DNA from: Longimicrobiales bacterium | Lineage (GTDB): Bacteria > Gemmatimonadota > Gemmatimonadetes > Longimicrobiales > Gaopeijiaceae | Direction: 5' to 3' | NCBI GenBank assembly: GCA_958295645.1 | Contig: OY282361.1 | Location: forward strand, 248,001-312,000 | Length of the DNA: 64,000 bases | In this document: piece after piece, positions 1 through 9,374 of the stretch | Position numbering within the stretch: the first letter of the stretch is position 1 | Layout of the letters: every line of letters starts with the position of its first letter | Made by a program: the position numbers and the translations under genes | Notes under the pieces: model-generated | Database searches by the model: none | What the model saw: the letters and a program-made list of their open reading frames with translations, nothing else | What the model was told of the DNA's origin: nothing

Positions 1-1
1 T

Positions 2-3000
2 GCGGCGACGGTGACGGCGACGATGAGCCCGGCGTCCGTGCAGTCCACGATGGTGACGGTGTCGGCGGCGGCCGGAACGAACGCGGCGGCGGGCGACTAT
101 ACGCTGAGTTCGAACAAGACGCTGACGATCGCGGCGGGGGCGACCGAGAGCACGGGGACGGTGACCGTCACGGCGGTGGACAACGCTGTGGACGGGCCGG
201 ACAAGACGGTGACCGTGTCGGGGACGGCGGAGAACACGCGGGCCGCCACCAGCCCCGACGCGGTGACGCTGACGATCGCGGACGACGAGGCGACGCCCGC
301 CATGACGCTGATCCTGTCGCCGCAGACCATAAACGAGAGCGGCGCGGGGAACGCGAGCGCGGTGACGGCGATGCTGTCTCATCCCTCAAGCGCCCTGACC
401 ACGGTAACCGTCTCGGCAACGCCTGGAACCAACGCGGTTGCGGGCGACTTCGCGCTGAGCGCCAACACGGCGTTGACGATCGCCGTCGGTGCGACAACCA
501 GCACCGGCACGGTGACGGTCACAGCCAACGACAACAGCGACGACGAAGCCGACAAGCAGGTGATCGTGTCGGGTGCTGCGGCCAACGCCCTCGGCGTAAC
601 CGATCCGCTCGATATGACGCTGACGATCGCGGACGACGACATGAGCGGCGGCGGCTCGGACTCGGAGATCTCGATCAGTTCGCCGGGAGTGAACGAAGGC
701 GATCTGGGCACCGTCGACCTCGCGTACACCGTGCTGCTTCGCCCGGCGAACATGGTCGCCGTCAGCGTCGAATACGCCGACGCGGGAACCGGTACGGCCA
801 CGCCGGGAGTGGACTACGTACCGCTAAGTCCCGGCACGCTCGTCTTCGCGCCCGGAGACACGATCAAGACGGTGACCGTCCAGGTCCATAGCGACCAGAT
901 GGTCGAATTGGACGAAACAGTGCTGGTTGCCCTGAGCGACCCTGCCGACGCAACCATCGCCGTCGGAACTGCCACGGGCACGATCTTCAACGACGACGCG
1001 TCCGAGCTGCGGCTCGAGCCCCACGCCATCCTTGAAGGCGACCACGGCCAGCAGTACCTGACCTATACCGCCAAGCTCCACCCGGTCAGCCCCCACTCCG
1101 TGACCGTCTCCTACGCGGACGCGGGCACGGGCACGGCAACCCCGGGAGTCGACTACGACATACTGAGTCCCGGCCAGCTTGTCTTCGCGCCCGGAGAGAG
1201 CGAGAAGTTCTTCAACGTCATCGTCAACGGCGATACGGTGCCCGAAGACGACGAGACCGTGGTGGCCGTCTTGGGCGACCCTTTGAACGCCTACGTCGTG
1301 CCGGGCGGCGACACCGCCACCGCGACGATCCTGGACGACGACCTGCCCCTTCTAGTCATTGGCTCGCCCGCCGTGGAGGAAGGAGACGGCGAACCGGTGG
1401 CGTTGGTCTTCCCCGTGACGCTGAGCGCGGCGAGCGCGCGGCAGGTGACGGTGGGGTACGCGGACGGGGGCGGGGGGACGGCGACGAGCGGGACGGACTA
1501 CGAGGCGGTGGAGCCGGGGATGCTGGTGTTCGCGCCCGGGGAGACGGCGAAGACGGTGGCGGTGGCGGTTCTGGGCGACGAGTTGGACGAGCCGGACGAG
1601 ACGGTGGAGCTGGCGCTGAGCGAGCCGGAGAACGCGGGACTGGCGGCGGCGGCGGGTCTGGGGACGATCGTGGACGACGACGCGGGGCCGGTCGTGTCGG
1701 TGGGATCGCCGAGCGTGGAGGAGGGGGACTTCGGAGCGGCGGCGGCGCTCGAGTACGCGGTGACGCTGAGCGCGGCGAGCGCGCGGCAGGTGACGGTGAG
1801 GTACGCGGACGGGGGCGGGGGGACGGCGGCGAGCGGGACGGACTACGAGGCGGTGGAGCCGGGGAAGCTGGTGTTCGCGCCCGGGGAGACGGCGAAGACG
1901 GTGGCGGTGGTGGTTCTGGGCGACGAGTTGGACGAGCCGGACGAGACGGTGGAGCTGGCGCTGAGCGAGCCGGAGAACGCGGGATTGGCGGCGGCGGCGG
2001 GTCTGGGGACGATCGTGGACGACGACGCGGGGCCGGTCGTGTCGGTGGAATCGCCGAGCGTGGAGGAGGGGGACTTCGGGGCGGCGGCGGCGCTCGAGTA
2101 CGCGGTGACGCTGAGCGCGGCGAGCGCGCGGCAGGTGACGGTGGGGTACGCGGACGGGGGCGGGGGGACGGCGGCGAGCGGGACGGACTACGAGGCGGTG
2201 GAGCCGGGGATGCTGGTGTTCGCGCCCGGAGAGACGGCGAAGACGGTGGCGGTGGTGGTTCTGGGCGACGAGTTGGACGAGCCGGACGAGACGGTGGAGC
2301 TGGCGCTGAGCGAGCCGGAGAACGCGGAACTGGCGGCGGCGGCGGGTCTGGGGACGATCGTGGACGACGACGCGGGGCCGGTCGTGTCGGTGGAATCGCC
2401 GAGCGTGGAGGAGGGGGACTTCGGAGCGGCGGCGGCGCTCGAGTACGCGGTGACGCTGAGCGCGGCGAGCGCGCGGCAGGTGACGGTGGGGTACGCGGAC
2501 GGGGGCGGGGGGACGGCGGCGAGCGGGACGGACTACGAGGCGGTGGAGCCGGGGATGCTGGTGTTCGCGCCCGGAGAGACGGCGAAGACGGTGGCGGTGG
2601 TGGTTCTGGGCGACGAGTTGGACGAGCCGGACGAGACGGTGGAGCTGGCGCTGAGCGAGCCGGAGAACGCGGAACTGGCGGTGGCGGCGGGTCTGGGGAC
2701 GATCGTGGACGACGACGCGGGGCCGGTCGTGTCGGTGGAATCGCCGAGCGTGGAGGAGGGGGACTTCGGGGCTGCGGCGACGCTCGAGTACGCGGTGACG
2801 CTGAGCGCGGCGAGCGCGCGGCAGGTGACGGTGGGGTACGCGGACGGGGGCGGGGGGACGGCGGCGAGCGGGACGGACTACGAGGCGGTGGAGCCGGGGA
2901 TGCTGGTGTTCGCGCCCGGAGAGACGGCGAAGACGGTGGCGGTGGTGGTTCTGGGCGACGAGTTGGACGAGCCGGACGAGACGGTGGAGCTGGCGCTGAG

Positions 3001-5641
3001 CGAGCCGGAGAACGCGGGACTGGCGGTGGCGGCGGGTCTGGGGACGATCGTGGACGACGACGCGGGGCCGGTCGTGTCGGTGGGATCGCCGAGCGTGGAG
3101 GAGGGGGACTTCGGGGCTGCGGCGACGCTCGAGTACGCGGTGACGCTGAGCGCGGCGAGCGCGCGGCAGGTGACGGTGGGGTACGCGGACGGGGGCGGGG
3201 GGACGGCGGCGAGCGGGACGGACTACGAGGCGGTGGAGCCGGGGATGCTGGTGTTCGCGCCCGGAGAGACGGCGAAGACGGTGGCGGTGGTGGTTCTGGG
3301 CGACGAGTTGGACGAGCCGGACGAGACGGTGGAGCTGGCGCTGGGCGAGCCGGAGAACGCGGGACTGGCGGCGGCGGCGGGTCTGGGGACGATCGTGGAC
3401 GACGACGCGGGGCCGGTCGTGTCGGTGGAATCGCCGAGCGTGGAGGAGGGGGACTTCGGAGCGGCGGCGGCGCTCGAGTACGCGGTGACGCTGAGCGCGG
3501 CGAGCGCGCGGCAGGTGACGGTGGGGTACGCGGACGGGGGCGGGGGGACGGCGGCGAGCGGGACGGACTACGAGGCGGTGGAGCCGGGGATGCTGGTGTT
3601 CGCGCCCGGAGAGACGGCGAAGACGGTGGCGGTGGTGGTTCTGGGCGACGAGTTGGACGAGACGGACGAGACGGTGGAGCTGGCGCTGAGCGAGCCGGAG
3701 AACGCGGGATTGGCGGTGACGGCGGGTCTGGGGACGATCGTGGACGACGACGCGGGGCCGGTCGTGTCGGTGGGATCGCCGAGCGTGGAGGAGGGGGACT
3801 TCGGGGCGGCGACGGCGCTCGAGTACGCGGTGACGCTGAGCGCGGCGAGCGCGCGGCAGGTGACGGTGGGGTACGCGGACGGGGGCGGGGGGACGGCGGC
3901 GAGCGGGATGGACTACGAGGCGGTGGAGCCGGGGATGCTGGTGTTCGCGCCCGGAGAGACGGCGAAGACGGTGGCGGTGGTGGTTCTGGGCGACGAGTTG
4001 GACGAGCCGGACGAGACGGTGGAGCTGGCGCTGAGCGAGCCGCAGAACGCGAGACTGGGGACGGCGGCGGGTCTGGGGACGATCGTGGACGACGACGTGG
4101 ACTTGATGCCTACGTTCAATGCGTCGGTGCCTCCCCAGCGCTACACCGAGGGCGACCCCGTGCCGCCTCTGATCCTCCCGCCGGCCGAGGGAGGAGACGG
4201 CCCGCTCGTCTACGGGCTCGCCCCTGCGCCGCCGCCGGGAATCACCTTCGACCCCGGCAGCCGCACGCTGTCAGGCACGCCCACGAGCGAATTTCCGTCC
4301 ACCCCGTACGAGTACACCGCGACCGACCAAGACGGCGACGCGGCCGCGCTTTCGTTCACGATCGTGGTTGTGCCCCGCCAAGCCCGAATCGACCGGATCG
4401 AAAGAGCGAGCCGCGCCATTCTCCCCGTTGTCGCCCGCACTTGGACCGACATGGCGGCAAGAGCCGTCGAGGCCCGCGTCGACCACGCGGAGTCCGGAAC
4501 CGGCGTTCGGATCGGCGCTTGGGGCAACGGCGAGTACCGCCAGCTCTCCGGCGGGGAAAGCCACCCGGTGGATTGGTCAGGCGAAATCGGCGGCGGCGGC
4601 GTCGCCTTGGACGCCAAGTTGGGCCCGAACTTCGTCGCCGGCGTGGCGGCTACTCATCTCGCGGGCTGGTTCCAATACACGGACGTCGGTGGAGAGGAGT
4701 ATGTCGAGGGTGCCTACGAGAGCAGGGTCACCGGATTGCATCCGTATCTGGGTTGGCGCGCGCGGAACGGATCAAGCTTGTGGGGCACCGTCGGCTGGGG
4801 ACGCAACGACGTCGCCATCAAGGACGACGAGGCCGGGCGCCAGTCCGGCGGCGGGAGCTTGGCGGCGCTCGCAATCGGCGGCAACGTTCGCTTGGCGGCG
4901 GGCAGCGCGGGGCGTACGACCCTGGACGTCCGGGGTGGAGCGCAAGGAACGCGCATCGGCCTCGAGGGCAACGGCGACTTGCTCGGAGCGCTGTCCCTGG
5001 ACGTCTATCGGACTCGGCTGTCCCTGATCGGCTCCCACACGTTTGCCTTCGTCTCCGGCACGTCGCTGCGTCCTTCGGCGGAATTGGGCCTGCGCCGCGA
5101 CGGAGGCGACGGGGCGACCGGCTCGGGCATGGAGGTCGGCGGCAGGCTCGCATGGACCGCGCTGGGCTCGCGGCTGAGGATGGAGGCGCGCGCGCACGCT
5201 CTGCTGGACGGCCCGGACGGCATGCGGGAGTGGGGCGCGGGCGGCTTTCTGGAACTCGATCCCGGGGCGAGCGGCACGGGCCTTTCGATGAAGCTGGCTC
5301 CCTCTTGGGGCCCAGCGTTCAGCGGGGTCGGCCAGACGTGGGAGCAGAGTCCCGTCGCTGCGAGCCTGCACCGCCCGCCCGCCCTCTCGCGGCAATCCCG
5401 CATTGAGGCGGAGATCGCCTACGGATTCCCGGTCGGCGAACTGGGACTTCTGCAGCCTTTCGGCGGCGTCCAGCCCGGCGCCGGCGACGGGGCCTTGCGC
5501 CTCTATCGCTTCGGCGGACGCTTCCGAGCGCGGCCCGACCTGGGCCTCGGCGTCGGCCTCGAAGCGCTCTACCGCGACGGCGCCGGCGACGAGCAGCTCT
5601 CCAAGTACGGCCTCAAGTTGGGCATCGCCTTCCAGCTCTGA
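2..5641 (+). CDS. Calx-beta repeat surface protein with C-terminal outer-membrane barrel (5' truncated)
   Basis: The frame is open to the first base, so the true start and any signal peptide lie outside the window; the first in-window start codon is GTG at 11. The N-terminal ~210 residues hold two divergent beta-sandwich repeats ending in TIADDE/TIADDD. Calx-beta repeats follow to about residue 1365, each with the EEGD...GTDYE...FAPGE...DETVELAL...DDD pattern typical of calcium-binding Calx-beta folds. A putative Ig domain (PPQRYTEGD...LSGTP) covers roughly residues 1375-1455. The last ~370 residues are rich in alternating hydrophobic/Gly strands and end in a terminal aromatic-type strand (GIAFQL), as in autotransporter-like barrels. 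The likely role is a surface adhesin or matrix protein exported by its own barrel; function is inferred from architecture only. A plain outer-membrane protein without passenger cleavage is the alternative. Confidence 0.8.
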   Translation, partial: AATVTATMSPASVQSTMVTVSAAAGTNAAAGDYTLSSNKTLTIAAGATESTGTVTVTAVDNAVDGPDKTVTVSGTAENTRAATSPDAVTLTIADDEATPAMTLILSPQTINESGAGNASAVTAMLSHPSSALTTVTVSATPGTNAVAGDFALSANTALTIAVGATTSTGTVTVTANDNSDDEADKQVIVSGAAANALGVTDPLDMTLTIADDDMSGGGSDSEISISSPGVNEGDLGTVDLAYTVLLRPANMVAVSVEYADAGTGTATPGVDYVPLSPGTLVFAPGDTIKTVTVQVHSDQMVELDETVLVALSDPADATIAVGTATGTIFNDDASELRLEPHAILEGDHGQQYLTYTAKLHPVSPHSVTVSYADAGTGTATPGVDYDILSPGQLVFAPGESEKFFNVIVNGDTVPEDDETVVAVLGDPLNAYVVPGGDTATATILDDDLPLLVIGSPAVEEGDGEPVALVFPVTLSAASARQVTVGYADGGGGTATSGTDYEAVEPGMLVFAPGETAKTVAVAVLGDELDEPDETVELALSEPENAGLAAAAGLGTIVDDDAGPVVSVGSPSVEEGDFGAAAALEYAVTLSAASARQVTVRYADGGGGTAASGTDYEAVEPGKLVFAPGETAKTVAVVVLGDELDEPDETVELALSEPENAGLAAAAGLGTIVDDDAGPVVSVESPSVEEGDFGAAAALEYAVTLSAASARQVTVGYADGGGGTAASGTDYEAVEPGMLVFAPGETAKTVAVVVLGDELDEPDETVELALSEPENAELAAAAGLGTIVDDDAGPVVSVESPSVEEGDFGAAAALEYAVTLSAASARQVTVGYADGGGGTAASGTDYEAVEPGMLVFAPGETAKTVAVVVLGDELDEPDETVELALSEPENAELAVAAGLGTIVDDDAGPVVSVESPSVEEGDFGAAATLEYAVTLSAASARQVTVGYADGGGGTAASGTDYEAVEPGMLVFAPGETAKTVAVVVLGDELDEPDETVELALSEPENAGLAVAAGLGTIVDDDAGPVVSVGSPSVEEGDFGAAATLEYAVTLSAASARQVTVGYADGGGGTAASGTDYEAVEPGMLVFAPGETAKTVAVVVLGDELDEPDETVELALGEPENAGLAAAAGLGTIVDDDAGPVVSVESPSVEEGDFGAAAALEYAVTLSAASARQVTVGYADGGGGTAASGTDYEAVEPGMLVFAPGETAKTVAVVVLGDELDETDETVELALSEPENAGLAVTAGLGTIVDDDAGPVVSVGSPSVEEGDFGAATALEYAVTLSAASARQVTVGYADGGGGTAASGMDYEAVEPGMLVFAPGETAKTVAVVVLGDELDEPDETVELALSEPQNARLGTAAGLGTIVDDDVDLMPTFNASVPPQRYTEGDPVPPLILPPAEGGDGPLVYGLAPAPPPGITFDPGSRTLSGTPTSEFPSTPYEYTATDQDGDAAALSFTIVVVPRQARIDRIERASRAILPVVARTWTDMAARAVEARVDHAESGTGVRIGAWGNGEYRQLSGGESHPVDWSGEIGGGGVALDAKLGPNFVAGVAATHLAGWFQYTDVGGEEYVEGAYESRVTGLHPYLGWRARNGSSLWGTVGWGRNDVAIKDDEAGRQSGGGSLAALAIGGNVRLAAGSAGRTTLDVRGGAQGTRIGLEGNGDLLGALSLDVYRTRLSLIGSHTFAFVSGTSLRPSAELGLRRDGGDGATGSGMEVGGRLAWTALGSRLRMEARAHALLDGPDGMREWGAGGFLELDPGASGTGLSMKLAPSWGPAFSGVGQTWEQSPVAASLHRPPALSRQSRIEAEIAYGFPVGELGLLQPFGGVQPGAGDGALRLYRFGGRFRARPDLGLGVGLEALYRDGAGDEQLSKYGLKLGIAFQL
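1346..4105 (+). repeat. Eight tandem 345-bp Calx-beta repeat units
   Basis: The unit landmark gtcgtgtcggtg recurs at 1691, 2036, 2381, 2726, 3071, 3416 and 3761, exactly 345 bp (115 codons) apart. One further unit starting near 1346 has a diverged first ~70 bp. Units 2-8 differ by only a few bases each, including at third positions, while the Calx-beta domains upstream (about 670-1345) are strongly diverged. Each unit carries a G-rich run (gggggcggggggacgg) on the coding strand. The pattern indicates recent duplication or ongoing homogenisation and likely copy-number instability. Confidence 0.95.
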
Positions 5642-5693
5642 CGCAGTCCGCCATGCGCTTCTTCAACAGCGCTTGGTGCGGTGGCGTCTGTCC

Positions 5694-5770
5694 GCCGTTG
5701 CCGCATCCGCCGACGCATCCGTCGTTGCCGCATCCGCGGCGCATCCACCGCCGACGCATCCGTCGCCGCT
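5694..5770 (+). repeat. Short degenerate cgcatccg direct repeats in an intergenic spacer
   Basis: The spacer after the Calx-beta gene contains at least four cgcatccg cores (about 5702, 5714, 5729, 5756), with longer duplicated pieces gttgccgcatccgc and gacgcatccgtcg. It lies upstream of the DUF4175 gene. No coding role is visible. Confidence 0.5.
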
Positions 5771-5794
5771 TCTCGCCGACGAGATCGAACGCGC

Positions 5795-5823
5795 TTGACC
5801 CGGCCCGAGCGCACCGTTGATAT
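5795..5823 (+). promoter_or_regulatory. Candidate promoter for the DUF4175-NamZ-amidohydrolase genes
   Basis: TTGACC is followed after 17 bp by TGATAT in an AT-richer patch (gttgatatttcaac), about 57 bp before the chosen ATG. The -10 match is weak, so this is a positional suggestion only. Confidence 0.35.
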
Positions 5824-5879
5824 TTCAACTAGCTTCCGACCGGCCAGCCGCACCAACTCCCCGGGGGAGGCCGACGACC

Positions 5880-8800
5880 ATGCGCGACGCACCGACAGCC
5901 GCCACCCCCGCCGGCAAAGCCGCCCTCCCGCGGCCCGCTACTGCCACCGGCCGTCAAATAAGAGCCGCCGCCGACGTCCTCCGCGTGGTTCGCCGAGTTC
6001 GCCGCCGCTGGCGAGCCAAGCTCCTTCTTCGCGGGCTGGCCGTCGTCGCGACGGGCGGGTTGCTGACCTTCTTCGCCTCCGCGACCAGCCTGGAGGTTCT
6101 GCGCTTCCAGCCCGCCGCCGTCGCCGTTTTGCGTGTCCTGCTCTGGCTGGTGACGGGCCTCCTGACGGCCCGCTTCCTCCTGTGGCCGGCCCTGCGGCGG
6201 GTCTCCGACGAGCGCGTGGCCCTCTACCTGGAAGAGCACGAGCCCTCGCTCCAGTCCCGGTTGCTCGCGGCCGTCGAGTCCTCCGTCGGCGGGCGTCCCC
6301 CCCGCTCCGAACTCCACAGGGCCGTGGTGGGGCGAGCAGCCGAAGAGTGCCGGCGCATCCGCTACGGCGCGGGCATCGAACGATCCGCGATTCGCCGCGC
6401 GGGAGCCACGCTGGTTGGCGTGGCCGCTGCCGCCTCCCTCCTTTTCTTCCTGGGCCCCGGCTTCCTCCGGCACGGCGCCCCGGCGCTGCTCTTCCCGGCG
6501 CGCGCGGCCGAGACCGTCAATCCCTACCGCGTGACGGTCGAGCCCGGCGACACGACCATCTCCCGCAACTCCGACCTCCTCGTCTCGGCGGTCCTCCACG
6601 GCTTCGACTCCGACGATGTCGCGCTCTTCACCCAAGAAGACGGCGAGGGGACCTTTTCCGTCCTGCCCATGATCGGCACGGGCACCGGCGCCTTCGACGG
6701 CCTTCTCCTCAACGTCGCGAACCCAACGCGCTACTACGTGGAGTCCAGCGGCGTCCGCTCCGAGACCTTCCTGCTCGGCGTGGCCGACCTGCCGGCCCTG
6801 GACCGCCTCGAGATGGAATACCACTTCCCGAGCTACACCGGGCTCCCTCCCCGCCGCATCGAATACGGAGGCGACGTGGCGGCGCTGGCCGGCACGACCG
6901 TCAAGCTCCTCGCGACCTCCACGCTGCCGTCGCCGGGGGCCGCCCTGGCCACGGACTGGGGCGACACCATCCCCATGACGCGTGGCCCCGGCGCCACCTT
7001 TGAGGGTGCCTTCACCGTGCGCCAAGACGGCTTCTACGGAATCCGCCTTCAGACCGCCGACGGCGCTTGGGTCGCTGGCGCCCCCGACTACCGGATCGAC
7101 GTCCTCGAGGATCTGGGGCCGTCCATTTCCTTCAGCAAGCCGGGGCGCGACACCGAGGTCAGCGCGATCGAGGAGGTGTTCGTCGAGGCCCGGGCCGACG
7201 ACGACATCGGCGTGGCCGAGATCCTGTGGGTCTACTCCGTCAACGGCGCCGCGCCGGACACCGTGCGCATCCACGCCGCGGCGGGCCGCCCGCTGGCGGA
7301 AGTGACGGCCTCCCACACCGTCTTCATGGAGGACTTCGAGCTCGAAACCGGCGACCTCGTCGCCTATTACGGCGTCGTCCGGGACAATGCGCCGACGCCC
7401 AACGAGCAGCTTACCGACATCTATTTCTTCCAGGTTCGGCCCTTCCGGCGCGACTTTCGCGAGGCCCAGGGCGGAGGAGGCGGAGCGGGCGGAGCCGGCG
7501 GCGAAGGGGCGATGGAGGAAGACCTTTCGGGGCTCCAGCGCCAGATCATCGCCGCCAGCTTCAACTTGGTGCGCGACCGGGAGAGCTACGACCGCGCCGA
7601 ATGGGAAGAGAACGTGGTCAGCGTCGCTCTGGGCCAGCAGCGGTTGCGCGAGCAGGTCGAGACGTTGCGCCAGCGCATCGTCAACCGGGGCATCGCGGGC
7701 GCCGACGAGTCTTTCCGGAGAATCGCCGAGACGCTGCCCCGAGCGGTGGAGGCGATGCGCGAAGCCGAGGACTCCCTCGAGGCGTTGAGCCCCGGCGGCG
7801 CCATCGGTCCCGAGCAACGTGCCCTTCGCGAGCTTCAGAAGGCCGAGGAGACGTACGAGCGCTTCGTCTCGCTGGACGCGCAGCAGGGCGGCGGCGGAGG
7901 CGGAGGCGGCCAGGACGGCGGTCCCAGCGCGGAGGACTTGGCCGACCTGTTCGCGTTGGAGACGGACAAGCTCCGCAACCAGTACGAGACGGTGCAGCGA
8001 AGCCGCCGCGAGACGGCGGACCAGGCCGTGGACCAGTCGCTCGAGAAGCTCCGCGAGCTGGCGCGCCGCCAGGAGCAGGAGCTGGAGCGCCAGCGTCGGC
8101 GCGCGGCGGCCCAGCAGAGCGGATCGCAAGGAGGAGGCGGAGGCCAAGCCGCCAGGGAACTGGCCGAGGAAGCCGAGGAGGCGGCCCGCCGGCTGGAGCG
8201 GCTGTCGCGGGAGACGGGCGACCCGAGCCTTGAAGAGGTCTCGCGGCAAATGGAGCAGGCGGCGAACGCCATGCGCCGGGCCGCAGCCGGAAGAGGCGCC
8301 GAAGGGGTGGCCGAGGCCCAGTCGGCCTTGCGCAGACTTCGGGACGCCCGCGAGCGCCTGGAGGGCGCCCAGGATGCGCGGTTGGAGCGGGAGGTGGAGG
8401 ATGCGCGTAGCCGGACCCAAGATCTAGCCCGCCGACAGCGCGACGTCGAGAACCGCATGGAGGCGATGCGGCGCTCGGGCCGTCCGTCGGCGGACCAGAT
8501 CGAGCGGATTCGCAACGCGAAGGAGGAGATGGCCGAGGAGGCCGGCGAAATACTGAGCCGCCTGGAGCGAGCCGCCAACCACGCCCGGCGCGAAGGCCGG
8601 GAGGGCGCCGCCGAACTCGAAGAGGCCGCGGAAACGATCCGCGACACACAGCTGCGCGAACGCCTGCTCTACTCGCGGGGGCTGGTCGGCCGGCCGGACC
8701 AGGAAGAATACGCCGAGGCCTTCGAGAACCAGACGGCCCAGGCGATCCAGTCCCTCCGCAACCGCTTGGAGGAGGCGGCGAGCGCAGTGCGCGCGCAGGC

Positions 8801-9374
8801 GGGCGGCGATCCGGCGGATGAAGCGCTGGAGGCCGCCGGCGACTTGGTGCGCAGCCTCGAGTCGATGGGCCGCAGGCAGGACGGCGGGGGCGATCCGGCC
8901 GGCGGGGACGTCCCAGGGGGCCAGGGCGCTCCGGGCGAGGGCGGTTCCGTGGCGGACGGCGCCGACCCCGGACGGGCCGCGGGTCGGGCCGCGGGTCCGC
9001 GGGCCTTCACGCCCGGCGACGTCCGCCAGATGCGCCGCGAAGTCCGCGAGAGGGCGGGCGAACTCCGCGGCCTCGCCGAACTCGTTGAACGGGCCGGGGC
9101 CAATCCCGAGGAGCTGGCGGCCATGATCGCGGCCCTGCGCGCCCTCGACAGCGACCGGATCTACGATGACCCCGAGGAGGTCCTGCGCCTGCAAGCCGAA
9201 GTGCTCGACGACATGAAGCAGCTGGAGTTCCGCTTGCGCCGGGAGTTCGCCGCGGACGACGAACAACAGCTCCTCCTCCAGCTTTCCGGCGACGTGCCGG
9301 ACGAATACCGAGCGCTGGTCGAGGAATACTACCGAGCGCTTTCCAGAACGCAGCCGCGCAGCCGCGGCAGGTGA
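5880..9374 (+). CDS. DUF4175-type membrane-anchored coiled-coil protein
   Basis: The ATG at 5880 is preferred over a TTG-type start at 5817 because it has a gggggagg Shine-Dalgarno at about 5862-5870. The 1164-aa product has two hydrophobic segments at about residues 48-105 and a third near 180-200. A beta-rich central region carries two Ig-like stretches (about 210-500). A long, charged, helical C-terminal half of Glu/Arg/Gln heptads is interrupted by Gly-rich linkers (QGGGGGAGGAGG, QQGGGGGGGGQDGG). This matches the DUF4175 family of large periplasmic-facing proteins common in Bacteroidota and Gemmatimonadota, whose biochemical role is unknown to me. Its stop overlaps the start of the NamZ-like gene by 4 bp (GTGA), so the two are translationally coupled. 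A structural or scaffolding role in the envelope is inference. Confidence 0.75.
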   Translation: MRDAPTAATPAGKAALPRPATATGRQIRAAADVLRVVRRVRRRWRAKLLLRGLAVVATGGLLTFFASATSLEVLRFQPAAVAVLRVLLWLVTGLLTARFLLWPALRRVSDERVALYLEEHEPSLQSRLLAAVESSVGGRPPRSELHRAVVGRAAEECRRIRYGAGIERSAIRRAGATLVGVAAAASLLFFLGPGFLRHGAPALLFPARAAETVNPYRVTVEPGDTTISRNSDLLVSAVLHGFDSDDVALFTQEDGEGTFSVLPMIGTGTGAFDGLLLNVANPTRYYVESSGVRSETFLLGVADLPALDRLEMEYHFPSYTGLPPRRIEYGGDVAALAGTTVKLLATSTLPSPGAALATDWGDTIPMTRGPGATFEGAFTVRQDGFYGIRLQTADGAWVAGAPDYRIDVLEDLGPSISFSKPGRDTEVSAIEEVFVEARADDDIGVAEILWVYSVNGAAPDTVRIHAAAGRPLAEVTASHTVFMEDFELETGDLVAYYGVVRDNAPTPNEQLTDIYFFQVRPFRRDFREAQGGGGGAGGAGGEGAMEEDLSGLQRQIIAASFNLVRDRESYDRAEWEENVVSVALGQQRLREQVETLRQRIVNRGIAGADESFRRIAETLPRAVEAMREAEDSLEALSPGGAIGPEQRALRELQKAEETYERFVSLDAQQGGGGGGGGQDGGPSAEDLADLFALETDKLRNQYETVQRSRRETADQAVDQSLEKLRELARRQEQELERQRRRAAAQQSGSQGGGGGQAARELAEEAEEAARRLERLSRETGDPSLEEVSRQMEQAANAMRRAAAGRGAEGVAEAQSALRRLRDARERLEGAQDARLEREVEDARSRTQDLARRQRDVENRMEAMRRSGRPSADQIERIRNAKEEMAEEAGEILSRLERAANHARREGREGAAELEEAAETIRDTQLRERLLYSRGLVGRPDQEEYAEAFENQTAQAIQSLRNRLEEAASAVRAQAGGDPADEALEAAGDLVRSLESMGRRQDGGGDPAGGDVPGGQGAPGEGGSVADGADPGRAAGRAAGPRAFTPGDVRQMRREVRERAGELRGLAELVERAGANPEELAAMIAALRALDSDRIYDDPEEVLRLQAEVLDDMKQLEFRLRREFAADDEQQLLLQLSGDVPDEYRALVEEYYRALSRTQPRSRGR

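Noticed and set aside
1346-4105. Regularly spaced repeats considered as a CRISPR array
   Set aside because: Units are 345 bp, contiguous, in coding phase and encode Calx-beta domains; there are no spacers and no cas genes.
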